Shown here one piece after another: positions 33,905 to 44,394 of a stretch of 64,000 nucleotides of DNA. This DNA comes from Przewalskia tangutica (taxonomy: Eukaryota > Streptophyta > Magnoliopsida > Solanales > Solanaceae). The notes below the pieces were generated by a model. It saw only the letters and a list, made by a program, of their open reading frames with translations. It ran no database searches and was not told the DNA's origin. The stretch is taken from assembly GCA_029844215.1 (NCBI GenBank), contig CM056724.1, positions 73,241,093 through 73,305,092 of the forward strand, in the 5' to 3' direction. The position numbers were made by a program, and so were the translations under genes. Each line of letters opens with the position of its first letter. Position 1 is the stretch's first letter.

Positions 33905-36512
33905 TGTTATACCCCGTATTTCCAGAGTATGTACGTGAGGGCGTACGTATAAAAATTTAAGCCTTAAGGATTGGCAAGGTTCGAAATTTGGGCACAAGTG
34001 CCGAAAAGAATTGTTTTTCGACGAAACGTTTTACAAGACTTGCGAAGGGAAAATTCCGGCTATGTCATTTCTAATTTTTGCGGATTTTTCCGAGACGAAA
34101 CATTTTGGACCAGCGGGAGGGTGACATGTGTCACCTCACATTAGTGGACTTGGCGTCCATTGGGACGGGTGGACCACTTTAGTTGGTAGGATATTTTGTG
34201 CAAGTTGGTGTGGTAGATGGATAAGGTACACATGGTTAAATCCTAGCCCGACACTTGCCTAACACTTGGATGGATCTTGGCCATTGGTTGGCCATTGCTT
34301 GACCTATAAATACCCTCTAAGTTGATGAACTTCTTCATCCTAAAATCATTTCAAGTCTTGAAATCCCTCCCTTTTATGAGTTGTGTTCGTCAAGCCCCCT
34401 TTTGAGAAGCCTTGGCGAGAATACACCACTAGCCTAGTTGTTTCGTATAATACCCCGTTGTGGTATAGAAATACTCTCCAAGTATTGTTATAATGCCCAA
34501 ATACTTTAGCCAAAATACCTTGTAGTACTTTCCAAAAGTTACCTCTATACGTAGAGCCCGGAAATACTATTATACTTTCCTTTAGCCACTAAACAAAACA
34601 CTAAGGAAAACCTTCATAGTCGGTTGAAGTGTTAAGTAGAAGTTGCGTAGAACTTCTAAGGGTTGTTTGGAGGCGGGTTGGGCGCGGAGTAGGAGCTTAA
34701 CGTTGCTCAGGAGCGACATTAAACTTGGATAATTTTGGGCTCATCGAGGTAAATACTACTGTCCTTCTATTGTAATTGGGAATTACATACTGTAGTTGTA
34801 TAGAAATGAATATAAGATTCATAGAAGAGAATTGAACTGTAATAGAAGGATATTACGTAAAAGACTTGAATCGAAATCACATCGGAAGAATATTTAGTAG
34901 AAGATTAAAGCGTACATACATAGGATGTATTCTGATGATCGATAACCTTTATTGGTTGAATGTTGCGAGTAGCATGTGCTACTTGGAAGGTGGACAAGGC
35001 TAGCGGGTTATAGCCGTGGGCGTTTTGCTTATAGTCGATAATCGTCGCGAGGTATGTGATTCTTCCTATACTCTTGAGCATGAAGTATTTTAAAAGAATA
35101 TATATATAGTACGGTGACGTGCGTGTGGCAATGTCTTTTGACTTAAGCACGAATAATATATATATATAGTAAGGTAGGCGTCGTGTGCTAGCGAATATAG
35201 TTGTATGCAATGTCTTTTGACTTAAGCTGAATAATATATATATATATATAGTATGGTAGGCGTCGTGTGCTAATGAATATAGTTATGCGACAATGTCTTT
35301 TGACTTAAGCACGAATAATAAGAACCTTGAAATATTTTTAAAGGAATATATATATAGTAGGCGTCGTGTGTTAATCGAATGTAGTGTTACGGCAATGTCT
35401 TTTGACTTAAGCCCGAATAATAAAGAATCTTGAAGTATTTCAAAAGATTAAGAAACCTTTTGAAAGAAGAGTAATACTTGGTTTTGAAAACATAAGAGTT
35501 ATACTAGCTTTATGGGAAGATAGGTATAACGTCTTAAGAGAGATAAAGAGAATGGTTTCTTGATTTTTAGAAGTTAAGATACTTGATCTTAAAAGATAAG
35601 AGACTTGACTTAAAAGAATTAATATGAATTTTGTGTGAAACCTCATTCGTGAGTAATGAGTACTGGGTTTTAAAAGGAATAATGTTTCTTGATTTGGAAA
35701 TCGAATGAGTGTCGACAAACCACTGCAGCGTTAATAAAGGAAATGTAATGACTAATGAAGTATTATTAAGACCGATGAAACCTCCATCTGCATAGAAGCT
35801 AAGATGAGACAAAATGATATTACATTTTCTAGATCATGCGCTTTAATAAGATGGTTATAAATAAGAATAAAGCGCTCACATATGGCATATGTTACTCAAT
35901 TGTTTTAAAAGAGATTAAGACATTGAACTATGAAACTTTTCTAAAATAAAGAGACTTGAGTAATTGAAATTAGGCAAGCTGGAACTTTAGGGAAAAGAAA
36001 GGCATTGTGTTGTCTTAAATTGGTTTTAAACATAAAGTGTTATAACAGCTTTATGGGAAGTTAGTTATAACGACTTTATGAGAACAAAGAAGGGTTTTAT
36101 CATTGGTTTTAATGTGGTAACTTGACTTTAAAAGAGAAGTGTTTTGGTCCAAAAGAAGGCATGGTATTGCCTTAATTTGGTTTTAAAAGGAAAGTATGGA
36201 AGTTGTTTTGGTTTACTTAAAAGATGTAAGTCACTCTATTTTTATACTAAGGGTATCGGGTGACTTTTATAAAAGGAATGGATCTCTTAAAAGGAATTTA
36301 ACGTACGTAGTACTTTAGGGTTAAAACCCGGACTTTGACATAAAATGAAAGTACCTTGAGTTGTGTATAACTTGCCTATGTTTGTTGTTGTGAAACTTGC
36401 CTATGCTTGTTGTGATAGCCTTTGTTGTGCAAGAATTGTGTTTCTATACTCTGCGTCTCTCGATGGAGGCGGTTGACTTGTTGAGAACTTACTTGGGCGT
36501 ACATAACGCCCC
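33905..36512 (+). repeat. LTR A-L4, cut by inverted E fragment
   Basis: TGTTATACCCCG through CTTACTTGGGCGTAC, where minus-strand E sequence begins. Same block order as A-L2, with the AT-rich 82-bp repeat at about 35090-35410. The cut site equals that of A-L6 at 47052, because both are copies of one insertion. Many CTG/CAG words read as CG here but are intact in A-L6. Confidence 0.9.
34305..34312 (+). promoter_or_regulatory. TATA box of LTR A-L4
   Basis: TATAAATACCC about 400 bp into the LTR. Confidence 0.7.
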
Positions 36513-37786
36513 GAACCGGGCGTTGCGGTGCCTTACCGGCACCCTAGTGATACAACATCGAGAAAACCAGCGGAAAATAAAACATGAATCATGAAACAAG
36601 AGATATAATAAATAAACAGGCCAACCAAAGCGATTTGCCTTGGTATATACATAAAACCCGAGCAGTTTAATCCTTTTACAACCACACGCCTACAGATTCT
36701 CTGAGACCTAAGATTTACAACAACTATGACGGGGCGGGGCCCGCCATACCACGAATGTACAAGAACCTACAACTCAGGGAACACATACCAAAAGATAAGC
36801 CTCCGGAGAAACGGAGCTTCCCAACACGCTGAATGTGATCCTATAAGCGGGGATCGACAGTCGATGTACCTTTACCTGCGGCATGAACGCAGCCCCCCGA
36901 AGGAGGTCAGTACAACAGGTACCAAGTATGTGAAACTGTAAAATACTGTAAATGAAATCATAATAGTCTACATAAAGCAGGAGACATGTATGATAACCAA
37001 ACTACAGTTCACAACATAAAAGCAGTTATGTCAAGTCAGGGACTCACGCCCTCAAAGTCATCCCTCATGCCCGTGGAACTCCTTCCTCACTGCCGGCAGT
37101 CTAGGTATAAATCATGTGATACGTATAACAGGTCTCGGCCCATCTTATGGACCCAATATAGAAACGTGTGGAATACATTCCCGGATGAACCGGTAGTCAA
37201 GTGAAATACATTCCCGGATGAACCGGTAGTCAAGTGAGATACATTCCCGGATGAACCGGTAATCAAGTGAGATACATTCCCGGATGAACCGGTAATCAAG
37301 TGAGATACATTCCCGGATGAACCGGTAATCAAGTGAGATACATTCCCGGATGAACCGGTAATCAAGTGAGATACATTCCCGGATGAACCGGTAATCAAGT
37401 GAGATACATTCCCGGATGAACCGGTAGTCAAGTGAACACAGTACTTGCACAACAAGGCTATCACACGTAACATGGTCAAGTTTCATAACAACAAGCATAA
37501 CCAAGTTACACACAACTCAAGGTACTTTCATTTTATGTCAAAGTCCGGGTTTTAACCCTAAAGTACTACATACGTTAAGTCTTTTTTTAAAAGAGATACA
37601 TTCCTTTTATAAAAGTCACCCGATACCCGTAGTATAAAACTAGAGTGATTCCCATTATTAAGTAAACCAGAACACTTTCTTTTTAAACTCAAGTACCAAC
37701 ATTCTTTTCCTAAAGTTCTGGTTTGCTTAATTACAAATGCTCAAGTTTCTCATTTTAGAAAAGGTTTCGTAGTTCATAGTTTTAAT
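36513..37786 (-). repeat. Duplicated fragment of element E 3' LTR (inverted)
   Basis: Minus-strand LTR 3' part: rc of the conserved end (GCACCCTAGTGATACAACATC at 36539), the hairpin block near 36800, and eight 33-bp repeats at 37173-37435. It matches 47053-48324 throughout. It breaks off in TAGTTTTAAT and is joined to the A spacer at GGAAGTGGTAGC, the seam of the tandem duplication. Confidence 0.9.
37173..37435 (-). repeat. 33-bp tandem repeat, eight copies
   Basis: Eight units containing CATTCCCGGATGAACCGGTA, exactly 33 bp apart. They fill the cassette slot of the E-type LTR. Since 33 is a multiple of three and no stop occurs in two frames, they give spurious long open frames (for example NVSHLITGSSG repeats). 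Confidence 0.95.
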
Positions 37787-38423
37787 GGAAGTGGTAGCTT
37801 TCATGACCTGTATAGGTAAGATTGTTCCGGATCAGGAAACAAGAGCTTGATGCGTTAAGTGGGTCGGGTAGGGGCCATGTTGCGGGCCAACCCGTGGCCT
37901 GTTTAGAGGTAGGGTCAGCTCTGGGTGGTCCCGCCAGGTGGTAGGGTCACGAGGGTGCTAGGCCCAAGTTTAGATGACCATCGTATGAGTTCGTGGATAT
38001 GTTCGACCAGAAGCGGATCGTGAAGGCCGGGAATGGCCTTAAGGGAGATTGAGGCTAGTAAGATGACCAAGTTTGGAGGTGGTGACTCCAAAGTTTTGGG
38101 AATAGAAGCGTTGACTGAAGTATGGTACGTGTACTAAGAAGAGTTCGAGTGTTCGAGAAGAGTACGACGAGTAAGGAAGGAAGTGAACTTGTGCTGAAAG
38201 ATGGAAGTAATCATTTTTGAGAAATGAATGTGCGAAGGGAGTGTCCCTTGGACCAAGAGCGAGAGTTGGTATTGTTTTGCATCATCGAGGTGGTTCCTCG
38301 TTGGCCTGGATTTAAGTATTTGCGCGCATGTGTTATTTCGTGGCCAGGCGTGGCGTTGGCAACTTGTTAGAAGAACTTTATCGTTATCCGTCTTGAGAAG
38401 GAACATTCGGGACGAATGTTTCT
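37787..38423 (+). other. Partial A spacer at the duplication seam
   Basis: Begins inside the spacer at GGAAGTGGTAGCTTTCATG (matching 30058) and runs to the polypurine tract. The first hairpin arm near 37865 reads CGGGTAGG, a mismatch not seen in other A copies. No gag precedes it. Confidence 0.85.
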
Positions 38424-38436
38424 AAGGAGGGGAGAA
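38424..38436 (+). other. Polypurine tract before LTR A-L5
   Basis: AAGGAGGGGAGAA directly before TGTTATACCCCG. Confidence 0.9.
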
Positions 38437-41400
38437 TGTTATACCCCGTATTTCCAGAGTATGTACGTGAGGGCGTACGTATAAAAATTTAAGCCTTAAG
38501 GATTGGCAAGGTTCGAATTTGGGCACAAGTGCGAAAGAATCGTTTTTCGACGAAACGTTTTACGACTTGCGAAGGAAAATTCCGGCTATGTCATTTCGAA
38601 TTTTGGCGGATTTTTCCGAGAGACGAAACATTTTGGACCAACGGGAGGGTGACATGTGTCACCCTCACATTGGTGGACTTGAGGCGTCCATTGGGACGAA
38701 TTGGACCACTTTAGTTGGTAGGATATTTTGTGCAAGTTGGTGTGGTAGATGGATAAGGTACACATGGTTAAATCCTAGCCCTACACTTGCCTAACACTTG
38801 GATGGATATTGGCCATTGGTTGGCCATTGCTTGACCTATAAATACCCCTCTAAGTTGATGAACTTCTTCATCCTAAAATCATTTCCAAGTCTTGAAATCC
38901 CTCCCCCTTTTATGAGTTGTGTTCGTCCAAAGCCCCCCGCCCCCGCCCGCCCCTTTTTGAGAAGCCTTGGCCGAGAATACACCCCCCCCCTAGCCTAGTT
39001 GTTTTCGTATAATACCCCCGTTGTGGTATAGAAATACTCTTCAAATATTGTTATAATGCCCAAATACTTTAGCCCAAATACCTTGTAGTACTTTCCAAAA
39101 GTTACCTCTATACGTAGAGCCCGGAAATACTATTATACTTTCCTTTAGCCACTAAACAAAACCCTAAGGAAAACCTTCATAGTCGGTTGAAGTGTTAAGT
39201 AGAAGTTGCGTAGAACTTCTAAGGGTTGTTTGGAGCGGGTTGGAGCGCACGGAGTAGGAGCTTAACGTTGCTCAGGAGCGACATTAAACTTGGATAATTT
39301 TGGGCTCATCGAGGTAAATACTCATCCTTCTATTGTAATTGGGAATTACATCTGTAGTTGTATATAAATGAATATAAGATTCATAGAAGAGAATTGAAGC
39401 GTAATAGAAGGATATTCTGAGAAAAGACTTGAATCGAAATCACATCGAGAAGAATATTTAGTAGAAGATTAAGCGTACTTACATAGATTGTATTCTGATG
39501 GTGATAACCTTTATTGGTTGAATGTTCTGCGAGTAGCATGTGCTACTTGGAAGGTGGACAAGGCTAGTCGGGTTATAGCCGTGGAGCGTTTTGCTTATAG
39601 TCGATAATCGTCGCGAGGTATGTGATTCTTCCTATACTCTTGAGCATGAAGTATTTTAAAAGAATATATATATAGTACGGTAGACGTACGTGTGGCAATG
39701 TCTTTTGACTTAAGCCTGAATAATATATATATATAGTATGGTAGACGTACGTGTGCTAACTGAATATAGTTGTACGGCAATGTCTTTTGACTTAAGCCTG
39801 AATAATATATATATATAGTATGGTAGACGTACGTGTGCTAACTGAATATAGTTGTACGACAATGTCTTTTGACTTAAGCCTGAATAATAAGAACCTTGAA
39901 ATATTTTTAAAGGAATATATATATAGTAGACGTACGTGTGTTAACTGAATGTAGTGTTACGGCAATGTCTTTTGACTTAAGCCTGAATAATAAAGAATCT
40001 TGAAGTATTTCAAAAGATTAAGAAACCTTTTTGAAAGAAGAGTAATACTTGGTTTTGAAAATATAAGAGTTATACTAGCTTTATGGGAAGATAGGTATAA
40101 CGTCTTAAGAGAGAGATAAAGAGAATGGTTTACTGATTTTTAGAAGTTAAGAGACTTTATCTTAAAAGATAAGAGACTTGACTTAAAAGAATTAATATGA
40201 ATTTTGTGTGAAACCTCATTCGTGAGTAATGAGTACTTGGTTTTTAAAAGGAATAATGTTTCTTGATTTGAATCAGAATGAGTGTCGACAAACCACTGCA
40301 GCGTTAATAAAGGGAAATTTAATGACTAATGAAGTATTTTTAAGACCAGTAGAAACCTCCATCTGCATAGAAGCTAAGATGAGACAAAATGATATTACAT
40401 TTTCTAGATCATGGCTGCTTTAATAAGATGGTTATAAACAAGAATAAAACTGCTCACACATATGGCATATGTTACTCAATTGTTTTAAAAGAGATTAAGA
40501 CATTGAACTATGAAACTTTTCTAAAATAAAGAGACTTGAGTAATTGAAATTAGGCAAACTGGAACTTTAGGGAAAAGAAAGGCATTGTGTTGTCTTAAGT
40601 TGGTTTTAAACATAAAGTGTTATAACAGCTTTATGGGAAGTTAGTTATAACGACTTTATGAGAACAAAAGAAGGGTTTTATCATTGGTTTTAATGTGGTA
40701 ACTTGACTTTAAAAAGAGAAGTGTTTTGGTCCAAAAAGAAGGCATGGTATTGCCTTAATTTGGTTTTAAAAAGGAAAGTATGGAAGTTGTTTTGGTTTAC
40801 TTAAAAAGATGTAAGTCACTCTATTTTTATACTAAGGGTATCGTGTGACTTTTATAAAAGGAATGGATCTCTTAAAAGGAATTTAACGTACGTAGTACTT
40901 TAGGGTTAAAACCCGGACTTTGACATAAAATGAAAGTACCTTGAGTTGTGTATAACTTGCCTATGCTTGTTGTTGTGAAACTTGCCTATGCTTGTTGTGA
41001 TAGCCTTTGTTGTGCAAGAATTGTGTTTCTATACTACCGCGTCTCGATGGAGGGCGGTTGACTTGTTGAAACGTGCTTGGACGTCTGGCGGTGTGGAGAA
41101 TTCCGCAGTGCGCTCGCGTTGATAGTGTTATTCCATGGACTAGCTCTCCGTGAGGTTTCTTCGTTCGGCCTTGGTACACGGTGGTGGCTTTCGTACTTGC
41201 CGTCTCGTGGTGATTCGGCCTGTACTGGTAGTTAGCCCTCGCTTACCCCGCTCGATTAGTAGTGAGTCTCGTGATACGCTTGGTACACGGTAGTTAGCCG
41301 TACTTGCCGTAAGCTACGTGGCGGCCTTGGTATCCGGTAGTCGGCTTCGTACTTGCCGTGTCGCCATTGGTTTGGTTGTATTGTATTGTTAATACGGCTT

Positions 41401-42098
41401 TGGCATCAGGTAGGACTTGGTGTTCTAGTGTACTTCTTGGTGTTATCATATCATAGAATGCCGGCAGTGAGGAAGGTATTCCACGGGCATGATTGATGTT
41501 GTGGGCGTGATACCCAATATTTATATTTGAGTAATGACTTGGAGGGCGTGAGTCCCTGCCTTGATATAACTGTTATATGTGTGTATTGTAGTTTGGTTAT
41601 CATACATGTCTCCTGCTTTATATAGACTATTATGATTTCATTTCTGATATTCTGATTTCACATACTTGGTACTGTTATCGACCTCGCCCGAAGTGCGTTC
41701 ATTCCGCAGGTAGAGGTACATCGGCTGTCGATCCCCGCGTTTAGGATCACATTTCAGCGTATTGGGAAGCTCCGTTCCTTCGGAGGCTTATCTTTTGGTA
41801 TGTTACCCTGAGTATGTAGGTTCTTGTACATTCAGGGGTATGGCGGGGCCCTGTCCCGTCATATTTGTTGTATAAATCTTAGAGGTTTGTAGCACTGTTG
41901 TGGGCAGGGTTGTAAGGATTAAACTGTTCAACTTTGTAATTACTTATATATATGCCGAAAGACGATTTTCTCTCAGGTAAAATGTGTCTCATTTCACATT
42001 TTGTTTCATGTATTGTTTTTATGTTCCGCTGATTACTCTGATGTATGACTACTTGGGTGCCCGGGTAAGGCACGATCCAGGCAGGTTCGGTCGTGACA
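38437..42098 (+). repeat. LTR A-L5 (complete)
   Basis: TGTTATACCCCG to GGTCGTGACA, 3662 bp, the full-length counterpart of A-L3. Contains a palindrome near 38646, a TATA box at 38837, an AT-rich 82-bp repeat (39694, 39776 and 39858 starts), a CATAAAG hairpin near 40609, a cassette at 41155-41380 and the conserved 3' block. Confidence 0.92.
38837..38844 (+). promoter_or_regulatory. TATA box of LTR A-L5
   Basis: TATAAATACCCC, 400 bp into the LTR. Confidence 0.7.
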
Positions 42099-42102
42099 AA
42101 AG

Positions 42103-42114
42103 TGGTATCGAGCG
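42103..42114 (+). other. Primer-binding site, fourth A interior
   Basis: TGGTATCGAGCG, four bases after the LTR end. Confidence 0.85.
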
Positions 42115-42293
42115 ATTAATCCTCGGAAAGTGTCTGACCGTGTACAGTATAGTCTTGGTTATCGGTGTGTTGTGCGCCACATCTATAATCGTGAGTGCGA
42201 GACATTTAGGATTGGTTTCCATTCTTCTCATTACGAGATCGTGCCTTAGAGTGTTGTACATTGGACCCTCCGGCGTACATCGTTTTTACGATT

Positions 42294-43470
42294 ATGCCTC
42301 GCGTAAAACCTTCGGGCGAGAAGGGCATGGCGGCGAGGAGGCTGCGAGTAAAGCGTGGCGATCTCTGAGACCACGATGCACGAGCCTCGATCCGCGATGC
42401 AGGCGAGAGGAGATGGGTTACAAGGAGTGGGCCCGATTAATGGTCGGGGTTGTGGCGGACTTGAGGATAGGGCCGGCGCAGTTCGATGCACCGATGGTTC
42501 ACCTAGATCGGATAGTTTGAGGCTACGGATTTCACGAGTTGTAGGCGCGAGTTTTATGGGTCGAGGCACGAGGATGATCCGCAGGAGTTAATCAAGCGAT
42601 TCTGTGGATCGTGAGTGATCAAGGCATCGGAGACCGAGTCGGTGGTCTAGGTTCGCATCGGTTGCGTGATACCGCGATCGACTAGTTTGATTCGTGGAGC
42701 TGTCGGGAGAGAATGCACTTCCACCGTTTGGGACGATTTCTCGAGGCTTTTCTTGCACATTTCTTGCCTCGCAGATGAGGAGGGCTCGGTAAACAGTTTT
42801 TAGTGTTGCGGCAAAGCGGGCGCACGGTTCGGGAGTACAATGTGAGTTCGACTCATTGGCCCGTCGTCCGCGTTAGTAGCTAGTATGGAGGATCGAGTGC
42901 ACCGATATGTTCTGAGGCTCGATGATTACCTAGCGAAAGTTGTTGGTGTAGTTCTTCACCGGGCATGGACATTGCCCGCACGCAGCTTATGCACTTGGAT
43001 GTGAGGCGGAGAAATCGGCGGAATGACGAAGATCGGCGAAGAGGCGAGCAGCGAGGTCCTTTGGTGACATTTGAGGCGGACCGCCTCAACAAAGACTAGT
43101 TATGTACCTCGCCCGATGCAGTGGTCCCCACGGCCTTCGGGACGCCGGGATATTCAGGAGCAGGTCAGGGCTCCCAGGTTTTAGATTTTCAGGGGAGTAG
43201 GAGTGCTCGCCGGATGAGGTCGCCTTTGTCTCAGTGTGGTCGTTGTGGAAAACTTCATAAGGGTGAGTGTCATACTAACTTGGGAGATTGTTATTCTTGC
43301 AGCCAGAGGCCATTTGGCGAGATTGTCCAGGCCGGGGTGGCGCTGGTAGGATAGCCTGCACTACTAGAGCGATTGCGGGTTCTTCACCTTCCATAGCTAG
43401 GCAGATGTTCATACCGTGAGCCACGGTAGAGGTCGCGGTGGAAGTTCGATTTTAGCGGTCCTCAACCGCC
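42294..43470 (+). pseudogene. gag: gag of fourth A unit, frameshifted
   Basis: Starts MPRVK-like at 42294. The N-terminal third is partly open, with the arginine-rich MQARGDGLQ stretch. The core near 42730-42890 shows FLAHFLPRR-like and QSGRTVREYN words across frames. The zinc-knuckle part is open at 43121-43354, with CGRCGKLHKGEC and a second box CYSCSQ that has lost bases, so H and the last C are displaced. Duplicate of the gag at 31821. Confidence 0.8.
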
Positions 43471-44381
43471 TATTTTCAGTATATCCTTAACCTACAGAGA
43501 CTTGTATGTATTGATGTTATGATAATGTGTTAAGTGTTATGTTCGGATAGCTTTGTGCTAAAATGTGATTTAGAACCTGGTTAGTGAAAAAGGGTAAGCC
43601 TGGGGGTGAGAAAGTGATGAACCTTAGAATATTACAGTTGAGACCTTAGATGTAAGGCCGTCTTGAGTACAAGATTTTGCGGGTGATCTTTGTCGAATGT
43701 ATAAGCACGTGGAGTAATTGTGGGAAATTCCTTGGGTAGTGTAAAATGGAAGTGGTAGCTTTCATGACCTGTATAGGTAAGATTGTTCCGGATCGGGAAA
43801 CAAGAGCTTGATGCGTTAAGTGGGTCGGGTTGGGGCCATGTTGCGGGCCAACCCGTGGCCTGTTTAGAGGTAGGGTCAGCTCTGGGTGGTCCCGCCAGGT
43901 GGTAGGGTCACGAGGGTGCTAGGCCCAAGTTTAGATGACCATCGTATGAGTTCGTGGATATGTTCGACCAGAAGCGGATCGTGAAGGCCGGGAATGGCCT
44001 TAAGGGAGATTGAGGCTAGTAAGATGACCAAGTTTGGAGGTGGTGACTCCAAAGTCTTGGGAACAGAAGCGTTGACTGAAGTGTGGTACGTGTACTAAGA
44101 AGAGTTCGAGTGTTCGAGAAGAGTACGACGAGTAAGGAAGGAAGTGAACTTGTGCTGAAAGATGGAAGTAATCATTTTTGAGAAATGAATGTGCGGGCGA
44201 GTGTCCTCGACCAAGAGCGAGAGTTGGTATTGTTTTGCATCATCGAGGTGGTTCCTCGTTGGCCTGGATTTAAGTATTTGCGCGCATGTGTTATTTCGTG
44301 GCCAGGCGTGGCGTTGGCAACTTGTTAGAAGAACTTTATCGTTATCCGTCTTGAGAAGGAACATTCGGGACGAATGTTTCT
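43471..44381 (+). other. Noncoding 3' spacer of fourth A unit
   Basis: Copy of the other A spacers, with hairpin arms at 43826-43833 and 43848-43855 and the palindrome AACATTCG-GGA-CGAATGTT at about 44360-44378. Confidence 0.75.
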
Positions 44382-44394
44382 AAGGAGGGGAGAA
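44382..44394 (+). other. Polypurine tract before LTR A-L6
   Basis: AAGGAGGGGAGAA directly before TGTTATACCCCG. Confidence 0.9.

Noticed and set aside
37173..37435. Regular 33-bp repeats resembling a CRISPR array
   Set aside because: The units abut with no unique spacers, the context is a plant retrotransposon LTR, and no cas genes are present.
37087..37513. Minus-strand open frames of 120-136 residues over the 33-bp repeats (also 47689-48051 and 53031-53441)
   Set aside because: The repeat period is a multiple of three and lacks stops in two frames, so both frames stay open with unrelated peptides. They lie inside LTRs and have no coding signs.
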